NCBI RefSeq assembly: GCF_023343835.1
Contig: NC_064437.1
Location: forward strand, 50,542,972-50,606,971
DNA: 64,000 bases
From: Lagopus muta
Taxonomy: Eukaryota > Chordata > Aves > Galliformes > Phasianidae
Reading direction: 5' to 3'
Made by a program: the position numbers and the translations under genes. The notes under the pieces are model-generated. The model worked only from the letters and a program-made list of their open reading frames with translations. It was not told the DNA's origin and did no database searches. Position 1 is the first letter of the stretch. Each line of letters starts with the position of its first letter. Shown here one piece after another: positions 27,901 through 39,367 of the stretch.

Positions 27901-30900
27901 TTAGTGTTTTTTTACTCAGCTTTGCAGATTGTTTAAATGTACTTGCTCACTAACTATTACAGGAAGATTATGCAGGTATTCTATCTATAACTCACCCCTA
28001 GGTGTTCTGTAGTAACATTGACCTAGGATAGATTAAAGATTAAGTTGATAGAAGAAACTGGCTTCTCAGTCACTTTTGTTTAGCAGTTCTGGAAAGCTGC
28101 ATTGTCTTGCTATACATAATTTCAATTTGTAATGTTAGCTCCTTGCTGTCTTAAGTGATTTGATGTTATATATATAAATATTACTAGTAAGTGTTATTCT
28201 CACTAGGTTAGAAGGGAGTCTGAAAAGTTGAAATTACATTTTTATCAATAATATTGTTTAGGAATATGAAGCACGGACAGGAAGAATGTATAAGCCTCCA
28301 CCTCCATCAGCAAGACGTAAAAACATTGAGTTTGAGCCACTTTCAACTACAGCTTTGATTCTGGAGGATCGACCAGCGTATGTATAACTCTGCTGTGGAT
28401 CTGATGTTGACTGAATTTGTTAGATGTGAAGCTTATCTATGAGCATAATTCTTACACAAAAGCATGTGTATTATTCCGTCCAACATAACAAACTGACAAA
28501 TATCTCCAGAAGAACCTGCAAGTATATGAGAAATTTTCTTAACAAAATGGAGGTCACTGATAAGTTATCTGCTGTGTACTGGGACAGTGTTGTAGGCACC
28601 CTTTATCAGGAAAATTACTGAAGACTTGCAGATTTCTTCCCTGCCATCTTAGTGTGCACTCCCTTCTCCTTCGCTCTTTCTGGACAATTACTTTCCTAGA
28701 TCAGTAGGGAAGACTTAATAGTGGCAGTTAGCACTTCAGCAAATTTGGAGGTGGCTTACCAGAAAAAGAAGTATTGGGTAAGTAATAACAGGGGTAGAAA
28801 GAATTTCTTTTGAAACACAAAAAAATAAAAAATGAGTATTAAGCATTTCTAACATGAAGGTACTTGGCCAGTATAGTTAACTGCTTTGTTGGTACCAAGA
28901 TAAAGAGTTCCTTAAAACTGTTCCTTGCTGTAGTTGTGTTCTCTGGGCTACTTAAAACTACAGTTGAATGCAACAAAATGGGAACTGTTGATACAACAAA
29001 AACTGCATTAAATACAAATGAGAACAGTAATGAAAAAAGAGTAATACATTGTTCAATCTGTTCAGCTATATTGCCTTCAGCAGTCTGAAAGAAAGAGGAA
29101 GACAAGGTGACTAGGAACACATGCTGTGAGGGAAGCAAATAAATCAAAGCTTTCAGATTACACCTTGAGAAAACTTGTGATGGCATTTGTTTGCTTCAGT
29201 TAATTTCAATTAAGGAATGGCAATTGGAAATGGTTTCGTGGAGATTCTTTCAAGTGGTGCATAAGCTCCTTCAATGCTAAGACAGAAATATCTTGACAAA
29301 TATCTTGAACAGGGGTGCAGATTTGTATAAAATTTTGTAAATGCATTATTTCCTTTGTCTCTGTGGTAGAGACAAAGACAGTAATGGTATGTGTCTATAA
29401 GAAAAATAGGAGTGCTATTCCAAGTGTATAGCATGTTGTCATGTCATTCTTGAAAATAAATTCTGCTCTCAGTTAATTCTGAAATTTTAAGAAAATAATC
29501 AGTTCTACTTGTAAAAAAAAAAAATATAGAGAGAGAGAGAGAATCTTTTTTTCTGGCAATCAAGATCACTGTGCAACTGGGGAAAAAAAAATTTGAAGCA
29601 GTCTAATTGATAGTTGTGTAGCTTGCATCCTTAATTTTAGCTCTGATGTGGTTGGGCTCTGTCCTTTCTTTTGTAATTCCAACTTTCCTTTACCTGTTAT
29701 TAAACAAAATCTGGTTATGTTTAATTATTAAAATTATGGATTTTATTTATGTTTAATTATTAATTATTAAATTATTATCATATTATTATATTATATAAAT
29801 TATTACTTATTCATTATTAAAATTCAGACATGCAAAAATTGATCAGAATAAATAATTGCATGAAGAACATCAGTATTTCTATATAGCTTCATGGAAACTT
29901 CATTTGGACATTGCTTCAAATGTTCAACAAATGCAGTAACTTCAGAGACTGGTGACAGTCAAGTAAGAACAAACTCTTCTAGTGGTAGATTATTTTTCTA
30001 TTATCAGTTGAAAGGAAAAAGAGCTAGAAATATGGAGATCTTGGCTGTACTGCAGTGTGGCTTAAGTGTGCTCTTGTGTCCTGGCCGTGCCCTGGAGGAA
30101 GCTGTAGGACAGCAAATCAACAGAAGTAGTAAAAGCCTGGTGGTTCTGAAGAAATAGAAATCTTATGCTGTGGTTACTGAAGCACTGATGGTGTGACAAC
30201 TCCAAAGCTCACTTTAGAGAGAAACCAAATTAAATAGGTGTTTTGAAATGGTTCAGTATGTTCTTTGTGCATACTGAATTCAGGAATAACTTGTTTTCAG
30301 AAATCTTCCTGCCAAATCAGTGGAAGAGGCTTTGCGTCACCGGCAAGAATATGATGAAATGGTGGCAGAGGCAAAAAAGCGAGGTATGTTAACTGCTAAT
30401 CATCACTATAGTTCTATTTAACTGTAGAGCAAAAATGTCTTCTGGCTAGTAGATACAGTAAAGAACAACCTTGTTTAATATTCAGGATTATTTTCTGATA
30501 CACCAGTGCATATAACTTAAAAGCCCAGCACAGTTCTCAATTTTTTTTCCTATTCCAGCACAGTGAATGTAAGTAGGTTCAAAAATCAGTTTAACTTTTT
30601 CGTTTTTAAGTGGAAATTTGATAATTTTTTTTTTTTAATACTTGCATAATGTGATTGTTGAAAAACTTTCTGTATGCTTGGATTCCTTTTTCAAGCAGTG
30701 TTGCTGCAGTTCTTGCTGAGAACTAAATTAGAATAAAGCTGACCGCTTAAAGATTATTTTTTTCACAGGTATTTGATATCAACTTGAATGTGAAGACAGA
30801 TGACAACCTTGTTTTTCAAATCAGCTGTATCTGTGAATCTTCCTACTTTCATTAGATCTGCTTTTTAAATTAAACACATTTGTTTCACTTGGGACTGTGA

Positions 30901-33900
30901 CAATGCATGAATAGTTTGTTGAAAGGACTTCTGTATTCTCATGCCTGTGTTCAGGGAATAAGCTATTTTAAGAATTCATGCTGCATATTTTACTTGGGCT
31001 GTTGTCAGTCAGATATAAGCTCCTGAATTCATTGAGCCTCTATGGATCTGTAACAACTTGCTCTGAAAGATGTAATGAGAAATCCAAGGCATATGACAAT
31101 GTAAATACACTGCAAGAGAAGAGTGAAATCTGGTAAAGTATGAGCTTTGAAAGCCCAGTGATGTGTAATGTTTTAGTATGTGTGCTCTAGTATTCATTAA
31201 ATTAACAGCTGTTACACACAAAGCTTCATTAAAAGCTTAATGAAGCTGTTCAGCCTCATAAGTTTACCAGGAATGGCAAGCTTTCCTTTTTGATTTGTCT
31301 AATGTATGCAGAAATAGAAAATGTCATTTCACAATGATTTTTTTTTAGTGATGGCAAAGCTCAGTTCTTTCTAGCCTTTTTAATGTGAAGAAATCTTCAA
31401 ATGATCTAACAAAAGACTCCTCTTTAATGGTTTTGAAGAATGGTTTAACTCAGCACTTGGACAGTTGAAGAAAAATGTAAACTGGGCAAATCTGGCATAG
31501 AAATAGCTCCAGCAGATTTGAAACTTTGCATTGCTTTTTTATTGTTATTTTGCAGAGTAGAACATGTATTAACTATTTTGTTTGCATCTTGCATTGTTTT
31601 CATAAAGTCTGTTTTTTATAGAATTACTTTGATACTTGCCTACAATCATCAGCAAGAGTATTGGTTAGCTCATGTGCAACTGCAATTTACCCTTGATCTG
31701 TCATCCACAGTTCACATAATTAGACAGCAGCTGAATTACTTACCTAATCACTTATAACAGAATTTTTAATATGTTTTCTTTAACAGAAATTAAAGAAGCA
31801 CATAAAAGGAAGAAAATAATGAGAGAGCGTTTCAAGCAAGAAGACAATATTGCTAGTGCTATGGTGATTTGGGTCAATGAAATACTACCTAACTGGGAAG
31901 GCATGTAAGTGCAATTTTGTTTTATAAATCCAGCAAGTGTAGCTTCTCTCTCCTCTGGAAACAGAGGACCCACATACCTTGTTTTTCTTTCCATTTGTTT
32001 TGTGAAGTCAGTTTTTGTTGCTGTTGTTATAGTACAAGGTCATTACAGAGCAACGTGAAATGTGCTTTTGGGAGCTCAGTGTTGTGAGGTTTTGGTTTGG
32101 TTGTTTTTTTTTTTTTAGTCGCACTTCAACATAAGCAGTGATCACTGAATTTTGATTTGGGAAGTAGCATGCTATTTTTCTTTGAAGTTGCTCAGTAATT
32201 TCAGAAAACAAGATGTGTAAAATGCCTGCTTTTCTTCCCTGCCTCCTTGTTTTAGGCGTGCTACCCGGAGAGTTCGAGAGCTGTGGTGGCAGGGATTACC
32301 ACCAAGTGTTCGTGGGAAGGTGTGGAGTCTAGCAGTGGGAAATGAGTTAAATATCACTCCTGGTATGCCTTAACGTATTATATTTTAGTGCAAAATACAG
32401 TTGGTAATTTTCAATTGAAATTTAGGATTTCTTTGCATAGAGCTAGGTGTATATTTTACAATTAGATAATCATAACCTGGTAAGTTATGGAAATGGAATT
32501 AAAAACTTTTAAAAATGTTTTTGTTGTTTAAAAGAATTGAGGGAGAATTGTTTAGTTCATAACTAATGTTTTTGATGAACTGGAAGTGTTCCAAGCCACT
32601 CACAGAGTAAAAATCCGGACGGTTTGAAATATGATTTTCTTCCTGTAATTTGAATATTCACCACAGAAAGAGGCATAAACTTTGTGTGGTGGTATTCCAA
32701 TGGCTAGCTGTACCTATTCAGTAGGAATCTACCTCTCACTCTCCCCACCCCTCAATGGTAAGAAACAAGCAAGAAAAACAAAGCCAAGTATACATAGCAT
32801 GGAGACTTTTCTTATCTCATTGATTTGTTTTTACTTGCAGAACTCTATGAAATCTTCTTATCTAGAGCTAAAGAACGATGGAAAAGCTTCAGTGAAACAA
32901 ATTCTGAGAATGATGTAGAAGGTAAGACCTTCAGAGTCTAAACAGATTTTATTTTTACAAATACACAGTTTCACTAGTTTGTATGCAATTGCAGCATTAG
33001 GAACACTTGCTAAAATATGAATCAAATCTGAGTCATTTCCTACTTGTTTTTGTGTCATGTTGCATTCGTAAAAAATTTAGATGAAATACAAAAAGAAGAG
33101 AACTGAAGGCCCAGTCAAAACTATTTTGGAAGTTCTGGAGTAAATGCTGCCACCTTTGCTGTGATGTAAAGAATGCCAGCCCTGGGATACAGAAAATTTG
33201 AGTCGTATGAAAGTATAATGAGGGCTCAGAAGGAATGTAACTTCTGCAGCTCCTAACCAGTCAATTTTTGAAAACTTCAGTGAAATCTCCATGCATTTTG
33301 TTACCCTTAGCTTTATATATAAAACAGAGTTTTTCCTTAGAGCCTGAAAGACTTTATATGCATATGGCAGTTTTAGTCTGAAGCCTGTAGAAATATGTTA
33401 TCACTTTCAATGACTTCTGGTTTTCCTTGCAGATGTTAGTGCATCTGTTGCTGATCGTGAGGCCAGCCTGGAGCTAATTAAGTTGGATATATCACGCACA
33501 TTTCCATCCCTGTATATTTTCCAGAAGGTGAGAGTTCTGTAACTTCAGCTATACCTTTAAACATCTGAGTCATTAAACAAGAAGATTAACCTAGCTAGCA
33601 AGTATGGAAAAGTTTTCAGAAGCTCTTGGTGTAAAACTACAAAAGTAAAATTACTTAGTCCTTTTCTACATACAACAGCAAAGAGTCATGCCTTCTCTGA
33701 TTAGATTAAATTAGGATGCTTACTGTGTTAAAGTGGTTTGTAAGTGCTTGTAAGTGAAGACTAATAAGGCTTTTTCTCCTGGAAAAATTGCATGCAGTTA
33801 CTGTTGAGTGAAATTGCTTGTATGCCAATCTATGAATATTCTCATGGCTTCTACAGAAATCCAGATGCATTTTAGTGCACATTTTCAGGTCTTTTAATTT

Positions 33901-36900
33901 TTATACAGAGATGTGCATGCAAGAATGTATGAAATAATTTTTGCATTTTTGTATTATGGTAATTTGTGTTACCAAGAATTAACATGTCCAGTATCTCAAA
34001 AGGAAAAGCCAATCCTGCTTGTCCTCATTTTCTGTTACGTACATATTGAATTAACAGTTTGCTACTTTTCCCTTAGCATCTCAAAACCATACAAGGAAAT
34101 GTGTAGGGTAAAAACTGATGGTGTTCTACATGTGAACAAAGCAATAAATCACAGACTTGCTTGTACCTTTCCATACTGTATATACCTACATATATTTATA
34201 AACTGGCTTTGAAAAGCTCTTTTTCCCTTCTCTCTTCTTGAATTAGGGTGGTCCCTATCATGATCTCCTGCATAGTGTTTTAGGAGCATATACATGTTAC
34301 AGACCAGATGTGGGATATGTAAGTATTCTGAAATGTTTATAGCTCAGCAGATGTGCTTAAAATATTTGCCTGTTAGATAAGTAGATCCTCTAAACTTTAT
34401 GCTACTAGAACCTCAAAACAACTTAAATCTTGGCACTTACTCATTTGATTGTAGTTATGGTAATTCTAAGGGTTAATGAAATAGCTAAAAATGTATTGAT
34501 ATTACAGATGAGAATACTGTTTGGTTCACGCAAGGAACGGTTTTTAAACTGATATTTTCACAAGGCATTCTAACTTTGACAGAGTATCTACAAAAAAACC
34601 AGCAAGCAGCCTTCCAGGAAGAGCTCAGCCCGTTCTATCCCAGTGTTGTTCCCACTGCTGCCATTTTCATAGTAATGCCCTATGATTTAGTAGGTCACAT
34701 CTTTAAAATCCAGCAGCTCCATATTGGTTTTTCTGCCAAAGGCTAATTGCTCCATCGGAGTTTAGTGAGGATAAGATTGTTTGCAGGAAGAACTTAAATA
34801 TTTAAAAAATAATGATAATAAAATAATAAATCATATCAGCCTACGAAGGCAGCTAAATAACAAATGCTATTCTTGCTTTTAGCCCTGGAGGGATCCTAGG
34901 AATGCTTTTCACAAGTTGTAATTGCTTTTGAGCTAAAGAACTTGAGACTGATCTATGCAACAGCATGTTATTTAGCCCAGGGTGTGTTTTCCTCTCTGTC
35001 AGATATGCTTACTACTCTGCATCAGTATCTAGCTGGCTTTTCATGTTTAAATGTTTTTAATTCTGTCATCTGTGAAATCATTTTTGGAGACCATAATCTT
35101 TAATTGAGATTACAGACTGCAGATTCTGAGACCACTTGTTCCAGGGTGGAGTTTTAAAGGGCAAAGAAGTAATTTTTCATGGATGGGTCTTCGCTTTCTC
35201 CCCAGGAAAAGATAATACAACTGCAGCTAGTGTGAATGTTTATGATCACACCTTTTTAATGCTAATGTGGCAGTAAGTTTAGTCTTATTTCTGTGCCCAT
35301 CCATATCACAAAAAATGGAAAGTTGCTGGATTGTTTCTGATGCATAGCAGTACTTCCCTAGATGGTTAAAATATTAAGTGCATTTTTAGAATGAGGAGCA
35401 GGCAGCATAAATGCCTAGAAACAGCAGAATTATCATAATTGCAGCTGAAATTGGTAAAATTATTTTTAGTATAATAAATATTCAGATTATCACTTAACAA
35501 CTACATGAATGATACTCTCCACTTACTGCAGACTGAAGTGGGGTTTTTTTTGTTGTTGTTTTTTGTTTTTAAATAATCACAAAAATGTAAAAACTTATAG
35601 CTGACCACTTGAAAGTAATTTTATGTATGTGAACAAATACTGTTTGGCAACTGGGAAGATACATATTGACTGTTCTAAAACAGAATTTTGTCTCAAATCC
35701 AAGTTATCTGCCTGGGTCTAAACTGTCCCATATGTGAGATTTTTCCTCATGTCTGCTTTTCTCACAGCTTAACAATGAACTTAAAGCCAAGTTGTGTCTT
35801 GTTTCCAGCCTGTGTGGTTTTCATTTTCTTGCATTCCAGGTTCTGGGAGGTTTCATGATTACAAGTCAGGGAACTTCTATCATGCATCTGAAGAAATGTT
35901 CATGTTGAAATCTAATTAGCTGCATGTATAGAAATTATTTATCCTTGTTGCTTTTGCTCATCTGGAAATTATGTTTAATGGTGTTTGATGTACGGCAGGC
36001 TGTAAAATATTTGCGTAAGATGTACTGAGCTTACTCACCTATGTTTGCTCGATGCTTTTCCCACTTGAAGGTACAAGGGATGTCCTTCATTGCTGCTGTG
36101 CTCATTCTCAATCTGGAAGAGGCAGATGCTTTCATTGCCTTTGCTAACCTTCTAAACAAGCCATGCCAGCTGGCCTTTTTCCGTGTGGATCACAGCATGG
36201 TATGCACATAGTTTTCTGGTTTTGAACCTTAGCATACTTTTGACTTGAAGCATATTTGACTTGTTGATGACTTCTTGTTGTCCTCTTGAATAAAGGAGAA
36301 CTCTAACCTGTGGTTACAAAATTGAGAATACCAGATACTAATCCATAGAACACGTTCTCCTGTTTTGACTTTTTGTCTAGAAACACTTGTTTTCCCTATC
36401 CCAGGAAGTCACATTGTGCTGTATTGAGATCCTCAAGCCTTGGGATTTATTTTATGACCCTTTCCTTTAATGACTGTTTATGAAGTGCTTTGTTGTTTTT
36501 GCAGATGCTGAAGTACTTTGCAGCCTTTGAAGTATTCTTTGAAGAAAATCTTCCCAAATTGTTTCTTCATTTCAAATCATACAGTCTCACTCCAGACATA
36601 TATTTGATAGACTGGTGAGTTCAGAGAACAGAGCAAACCTAATGTTAAAGTGCTGGAACACTTTATATTTTGCTAGTTTGGGCTTTTACTCACCTGTCAG
36701 ATCTGAGTCAGTTATGCATAACATGAGTAGGGGAGAGGAGGCTACGACATTGTATTTGTTTATGACTGACTGTAAATGACAAAAAATGATAAAATGAACA
36801 AAATCAGCTGCTGAAGAAAGTGAGAGGAGTATATTCTTGAAAGTAAAGGGTGGATGAAATACAGCATGTAGTACAGGAAAGGGTAAACTTGGAAATATAG

Positions 36901-39367
36901 CGAGCATTTTGAAGTAATGAATATTTGAAAGTACCAAACTATTTTGTCTGTAATGGAAGCCAGTAGATGCTGGCATCTTTCAAGTGTGTGTAGTGCTGCC
37001 AAATATTGAATGTCTCTTCCAAAGAGCCTGTAAAGTGTCTATTCATATATCTTTATTATATGGGTTATAATTTCCTAATAGTGTTAATTGAATTAGATGG
37101 AATTAAATAATACAGAAATGACATGTAATCCAAATACTTGGGAATGAAGAACTTCTGCTGTCATCTGTTGTAGGATGTGGCTTTGCAGTAAGTGGGAAGT
37201 CTTAGCAGGAGCTCAGATTATACAATAGCAGCACTGAGACAGGAGTGTGCAGCCCAGAGTTTATACAGATGTGTTATGCAAGTAGTGCTGCTGTATTAAG
37301 TCCTAGAATACTCTGCTTCAGATTATTTGTGAGAAATGAAGACTTATTCCTGCATGTGTTTCAAAGATGGCCTTGAGATATTAAGAGCCCCTCTCATGAA
37401 GGGAAAGTAGAAGTGATAGCTATTGGTAGGGAGTGTTCCATGGCTCCTGAAGCACTTTCCACTATAAATAATGGCAAAATGGAATACTGTGCTTTATATC
37501 AAAGGGACCAAGACAAACTTGAGTGATGTTTTACAGCAGACTGAATTCTCTGCCTGTATATTATGAATGCTTTCTTGAAACAGATTTCTTAATATCAACC
37601 ACAATTGGACTTTGTCTTTTAATAGCAAAACACCAACTAGATTTTTCTGATCTTTTTATAAATTGTAAATATAGTTACTGGATTTTCAGTGCAATATATT
37701 TGTAGCAGTGGGATGTAGCATTCTACTTGAGGTATTTACAGCTTTAGATTTAATTCAAAATCAACAGATAAACAGAGCTGCTAGACTGCATTGTTTAAAT
37801 AATGGGAAGGGTTAAGTTCTACGCTTTTGGGCGTTGTGGCTTAAGTTCATATTTGTATACAACACCTTTTTGAGTGTAAAGATGTTTGTAACTTCTCCTT
37901 CCTAAAGGAGGTTGTTTTCAAATAGAGGATTTCTTGTAGCATGGAAAGAGATCAGTTTCGGGATAGCAATTCTGAATTGAGAACATGGTAACTTTTGTGT
38001 TTGTGAAATACAGACAAGCAGGAATGCTTGAAGTAAGTGCTCTCTTAGCTAATTTAGCTGAGATTTAAAGGAGGTTGTACTTTCATGTTTCCAAGTAGCT
38101 TAAGTTATAACTCTGCCTTTTTTCTCACTTGCAGGATTTTTACGCTCTACAGCAAGTCATTGCCACTTGATCTGGCCTGTCGTGTCTGGGATGTTTTCTG
38201 TAGAGATGGGGAAGAATTTTTGTTTAGGACGGGGTTAGGAATCCTTCGGTTATATGAAGATATTCTCCTACAGATGGACTTTATTCATATAGCACAGTTT
38301 CTAACAAAACTTCCAGAAGATATTACATCAGAAAAACTTTTTAGTTGTATTGCAGCTATTCAGATGCAGAATAGTAACAAAAAATGGGCACAGGTGAGTT
38401 TGATGTACGTGTGGGCATGAGTGTGTTTTTATATGAACATACATGAGGCACTTCTTTTAGAGGCTGTGCTACTTGCCTGACTTCTAAGCGATAGGTAACG
38501 CTACTCATGTGACATTTTGTTTTTAGACTTGTCTCTGATGGGAGATGCATCTTGGTTGTGTATTCTAAGAGAATCTCAATTTTTGTCATTGAGATGGCTA
38601 CTTTTTTCCCTCTTCTTGGAAAACAAATTCAGCACTGAATATTAATTTGGGGAGCAATAAAATAGTAGTTAAAGAATCCATAGCTTTTAGTACAAAATGC
38701 TATGCCATAGGAAGATGAACATGTAAACCAAATTCTATTTGAAATTGACTCAATATAGTCTGTTAGTCTAAAGTGAATTGTAATAAGACCCAATTGAACA
38801 AAAAAGAAAGAAAAAATCTCTACAAACAGCTTTGTAGTGGGGCCTTAAAAGTAACTCTCCACCTTCCGTTACCTGTATGGGGATTCCTCCTAGTTCCTGT
38901 ACGACAAATAATTGGAATTGCTGCTGCTGAAACCTACAGCTAAGTACAAGGGTGAAGTAGTCAGGTTTGGCAGAAAAGCTGGCTTGTGTTCTTGGCTCAA
39001 CTCCTAATGTCAACTGAGATGCAAGGAATAGCTGGAAAGTAAAAGAGGACTTGGGAATTGTTTACCTCGTTGTATCTTCCCATATCCGTGAGATCGGTTT
39101 TTTCCTGATTTTCCTAAGATGTTGGAAAAAACTCTTTAGACTTTGTAACTATTTAGACTTTGTAAGTACTTAGTATTTAGGGTAATTAACTCTTTCCTTT
39201 GTAGTGTCTCATATTAGAAAGTTATTTCCATGCTAATATTGTTGTGGTTAATTTTTTTGTAGGACTAACTTTTCTATATTTATTAAATGTGTTTCCAGGT
39301 GTTTGCCTCGCTTATGAAGGACAACAAAGAAGGGGACAAGAACCACAGCCCAGCACTGAAAAGCTAA
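6329..39367 (+). CDS. TBC1D12: TBC1D12, TBC domain Rab GTPase-activating protein (14 coding exons)
   Basis: Joined exons are 6329-6987, 17432-17555, 23389-23445, 28262-28377, 30301-30383, 31787-31904, 32256-32362, 32841-32921, 33433-33527, 34247-34318, 36071-36199, 36505-36614, 38135-38393 and 39299-39367: 2079 nt, 692 residues plus stop, all with GT-AG borders and matching phases. The N-terminal 220 residues are Gly/Ala/Pro/Glu-rich and look disordered. A basic helical stretch lies near 340-370 and the TBC domain spans about 399-607, with the arginine finger R470 in LDISR and the glutamine finger Q506 in YVQGM, so catalysis should be intact. The family stimulates GTP hydrolysis by Rab proteins; TBC1D12 is known to bind RAB11 on recycling endosomes and to affect neurite outgrowth. 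The start matches the human MVGP opening. Human protein is about 775 residues, so this one has a shorter N-terminus. Paralogue TBC1D14 is less likely because the N-terminal motifs fit TBC1D12. Confidence 0.96.
6988..17431 (+). other. TBC1D12 intron 1
   Basis: A 10.4 kb intron with no supported internal gene. It holds homopolymer T tracts near 8029-8066, a CAAA-rich stretch near 14180-14240 and otherwise unique-looking sequence. Open frames up to about 136 codons occur on both strands around 7.2-12.0 kb without any recognisable domain. It ends in an unusually long polypyrimidine tract. Confidence 0.85.
17391..17430 (+). promoter_or_regulatory. Extended polypyrimidine tract before TBC1D12 exon 2
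   Basis: About 39 consecutive pyrimidines, interrupted only by a few C residues, run up to the acceptor AG at 17430-17431. Normal tracts are 10-20 bases. The T-homopolymer is prone to length change and to sequencing error. Confidence 0.85.
17432..17555 (+). CDS. TBC1D12: TBC1D12 exon 2 (residues 220-261)
   Basis: Completes the split Arg codon of exon 1 and encodes a block that is near identical to mammalian TBC1D12, including [24 protein letters not shown] and KIIQQ. The donor is CAGCAG|GTGAGT and the exon ends in phase 0. Confidence 0.96.
17556..23388 (+). other. TBC1D12 intron 2
   Basis: A 5.8 kb intron. It contains a locally GC-richer patch at about 20140-20330 in otherwise AT-rich sequence, an 83-codon open frame at 19807-20058 that I do not recognise, and a 14-bp tandem duplication at 23274-23301. 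No repeat family is obvious. Confidence 0.85.
23389..23445 (+). CDS. TBC1D12: TBC1D12 exon 3, 57-nt in-frame exon, possible cassette (residues 262-280)
   Basis: Nineteen codons, rich in Ser and Leu, begin with DDSSGS and end with LSLLNTG. The acceptor has a strong pyrimidine tract (TTCTGTTTTTCTCATTAG) and the donor is ACAGGG|GTATGG. Exon 2 ends and exon 4 begins in phase 0, so inclusion gives 692 residues and skipping 673, with the frame kept either way. I infer an exon from its borders and open frame; I cannot say whether it is constitutive or alternative. Confidence 0.65.
23446..28261 (+). other. TBC1D12 intron 3
   Basis: A 4.8 kb intron, AT-rich, with one CR1 3' fragment near 25.0-25.2 kb and no supported gene. 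A 93-codon open frame at 27268-27549 resembles no protein I know. Confidence 0.85.
25010..25209 (+). mobile_element. CR1 LINE fragment, 3' end only
   Basis: About 200 bp match the CR1 3' region: a start like GATTAGATATTAGGAGG, then ACTCTCTGTGGAT, GGTGCTCAAGGCCGTGCTGGATGGG in consensus order, TTCCAACCC, and a terminal TGTGATTCTGTGA. It is in the same orientation as the host gene. The reverse transcriptase part is missing, as is usual for 5'-truncated CR1 copies. Confidence 0.92.
28262..28377 (+). CDS. TBC1D12: TBC1D12 exon 4 (residues 281-318, then split codon 319)
   Basis: Begins EYEARTGR and contains [16 protein letters not shown], a block shared by TBC1D12 and TBC1D14. Acceptor TTGTTTAG, donor CCAGC|GTATGT. 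This linker precedes the TBC domain and is strongly conserved although it is not catalytic. Confidence 0.95.
29513..29542. repeat. A-run and (GA)n microsatellite
   Basis: Twelve A residues, then ATATA and seven GA units. A simple repeat within intron 4, likely variable in length. Confidence 0.85.
29715..29824. repeat. AT-rich low-complexity tract
   Basis: About 110 bp composed almost only of A and T, built from TTAATTATTA-like words in degenerate tandem. Probably a decayed simple repeat. Confidence 0.85.
30301..30383 (+). CDS. TBC1D12: TBC1D12 exon 5 (completes codon 319, to residue 346 plus 1 nt)
   Basis: Encodes [20 protein letters not shown] and VAEAKKR. The charged heptad-like pattern suggests a helix, possibly coiled coil, continuing into exon 6. 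Acceptor TTGTTTTCAG, donor CGAG|GTATGT. Confidence 0.95.
30384..31786 (+). other. TBC1D12 intron 5
   Basis: A 1.4 kb AT-rich intron without a supported gene. It holds an 11-bp perfect inverted repeat at 31222-31247. Confidence 0.85.
31222..31247. repeat. Short perfect inverted repeat (11-bp arms, 4-base loop)
   Basis: AGCTTCATTAA at 31222-31232 and TTAATGAAGCT at 31237-31247 are reverse complements around AAGC. The stem is too short for a microRNA precursor; a chance hairpin in AT-rich sequence is likely. Confidence 0.8.
31787..31904 (+). CDS. TBC1D12: TBC1D12 exon 6 (residues 347-385, plus 2 nt)
   Basis: Encodes a very basic helix ([15 protein letters not shown]) and then [15 protein letters not shown], the lead-in to the TBC domain. 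Acceptor TTTAACAG, donor GGCAT|GTAAGT. Confidence 0.95.
31905..32255 (+). other. TBC1D12 intron 6
   Basis: A 351-bp intron with a T-run near 32105. Nothing else is seen. Confidence 0.9.
32256..32362 (+). CDS. TBC1D12: TBC1D12 exon 7 (residues 386-421, plus 1 nt): start of TBC domain
   Basis: Contains the first signature of the TBC fold, [19 protein letters not shown], with the invariant R405 and W409 of the RxxxW motif, followed by [10 protein letters not shown]. Donor CTCCTG|GTATGC. Confidence 0.96.
32363..32840 (+). other. TBC1D12 intron 7
   Basis: A 478-bp intron with no repeat or gene visible. Confidence 0.9.
32841..32921 (+). CDS. TBC1D12: TBC1D12 exon 8 (residues 422-448, plus 1 nt)
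   Basis: Encodes [17 protein letters not shown] and a Ser/Asn/Glu-rich loop within the TBC domain. This is the segment where TBC1D12 and TBC1D14 differ most, and here it is TBC1D12-like (SENDVE). Donor GAAG|GTAAGA. Confidence 0.95.
32922..33432 (+). other. TBC1D12 intron 8
   Basis: A 511-bp intron, AT-rich, nothing further seen. Confidence 0.9.
33433..33527 (+). CDS. TBC1D12: TBC1D12 exon 9 (residues 449-480): arginine finger
   Basis: Contains [20 protein letters not shown]470 in the IxxDxxR motif is the catalytic arginine supplied by TBC proteins to the Rab active site; it is present. Donor CAGAAG|GTGAGA. Confidence 0.97.
33528..34246 (+). other. TBC1D12 intron 9
   Basis: A 719-bp intron. 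A 99-codon open frame at 33913-34212 has no recognisable content. Confidence 0.9.
34247..34318 (+). CDS. TBC1D12: TBC1D12 exon 10 (residues 481-504)
   Basis: Exactly 24 codons in phase 0, [20 protein letters not shown] then DVGY. It leads directly into the glutamine-finger motif encoded by exon 11. Acceptor GAATTAG, donor GGATAT|GTAAGT. Confidence 0.96.
34319..36070 (+). other. TBC1D12 intron 10
   Basis: A 1.75 kb intron with no gene or repeat family recognised. A T/G-rich run lies near 35543-35570. The segment about 35170-35290 has even composition and several TAAT words and could be a conserved noncoding element, which alignment would have to show. Confidence 0.85.
36071..36199 (+). CDS. 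TBC1D12: TBC1D12 exon 11 (residues 505-547): glutamine finger
   Basis: Starts [21 protein letters not shown]506 of YVQGM is the second catalytic residue of the dual-finger TBC mechanism. Exactly 43 codons, phase 0 at both ends. Donor AGCATG|GTATGC. Confidence 0.97.
36505..36614 (+). CDS. TBC1D12: TBC1D12 exon 12 (residues 548-583, plus 2 nt)
   Basis: Encodes [20 protein letters not shown] and [11 protein letters not shown], helices in the C-terminal half of the TBC domain. Acceptor TTTTTGCAG, donor GACTG|GTGAGT. The preceding intron (36200-36504) is 305 bp and unremarkable. Confidence 0.96.
36615..38134 (+). other. TBC1D12 intron 12
   Basis: A 1.5 kb AT-rich intron with no gene or recognised repeat. 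Confidence 0.88.
38135..38393 (+). CDS. TBC1D12: TBC1D12 exon 13 (residues 584-670)
   Basis: Largest downstream exon. It finishes the TBC domain with [20 protein letters not shown] and [19 protein letters not shown], then [15 protein letters not shown]. These match mammalian TBC1D12 almost residue for residue. Donor GCACAG|GTGAGT. Confidence 0.97.
38394..39298 (+). other. TBC1D12 intron 13
   Basis: A 905-bp intron, AT-rich, no repeat or gene recognised. Confidence 0.9.
39299..39367 (+). CDS. TBC1D12: TBC1D12 exon 14 (residues 671-692 and stop)
   Basis: Short terminal coding piece [20 protein letters not shown] followed by KS and TAA at 39365-39367. The tail agrees with the mammalian C-terminus, so the stop is genuine. 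Acceptor GTGTTTCCAG. Confidence 0.96.
   Translation: MFASLMKDNKEGDKNHSPALKS

Larger units (their letters stand above)
28378..30300 (+). other. TBC1D12 intron 4
   Basis: A 1.9 kb AT-rich intron. It carries an A-run plus GA microsatellite at about 29513-29542 and a long TTAATTAT-type low-complexity tract at about 29715-29824. No gene seen. Confidence 0.85.

Noticed and set aside
31222-31247. Hairpin as a microRNA precursor
   Set aside because: The 11-bp stem with a 4-base loop is far shorter than the roughly 30-bp stem of a pre-miRNA.
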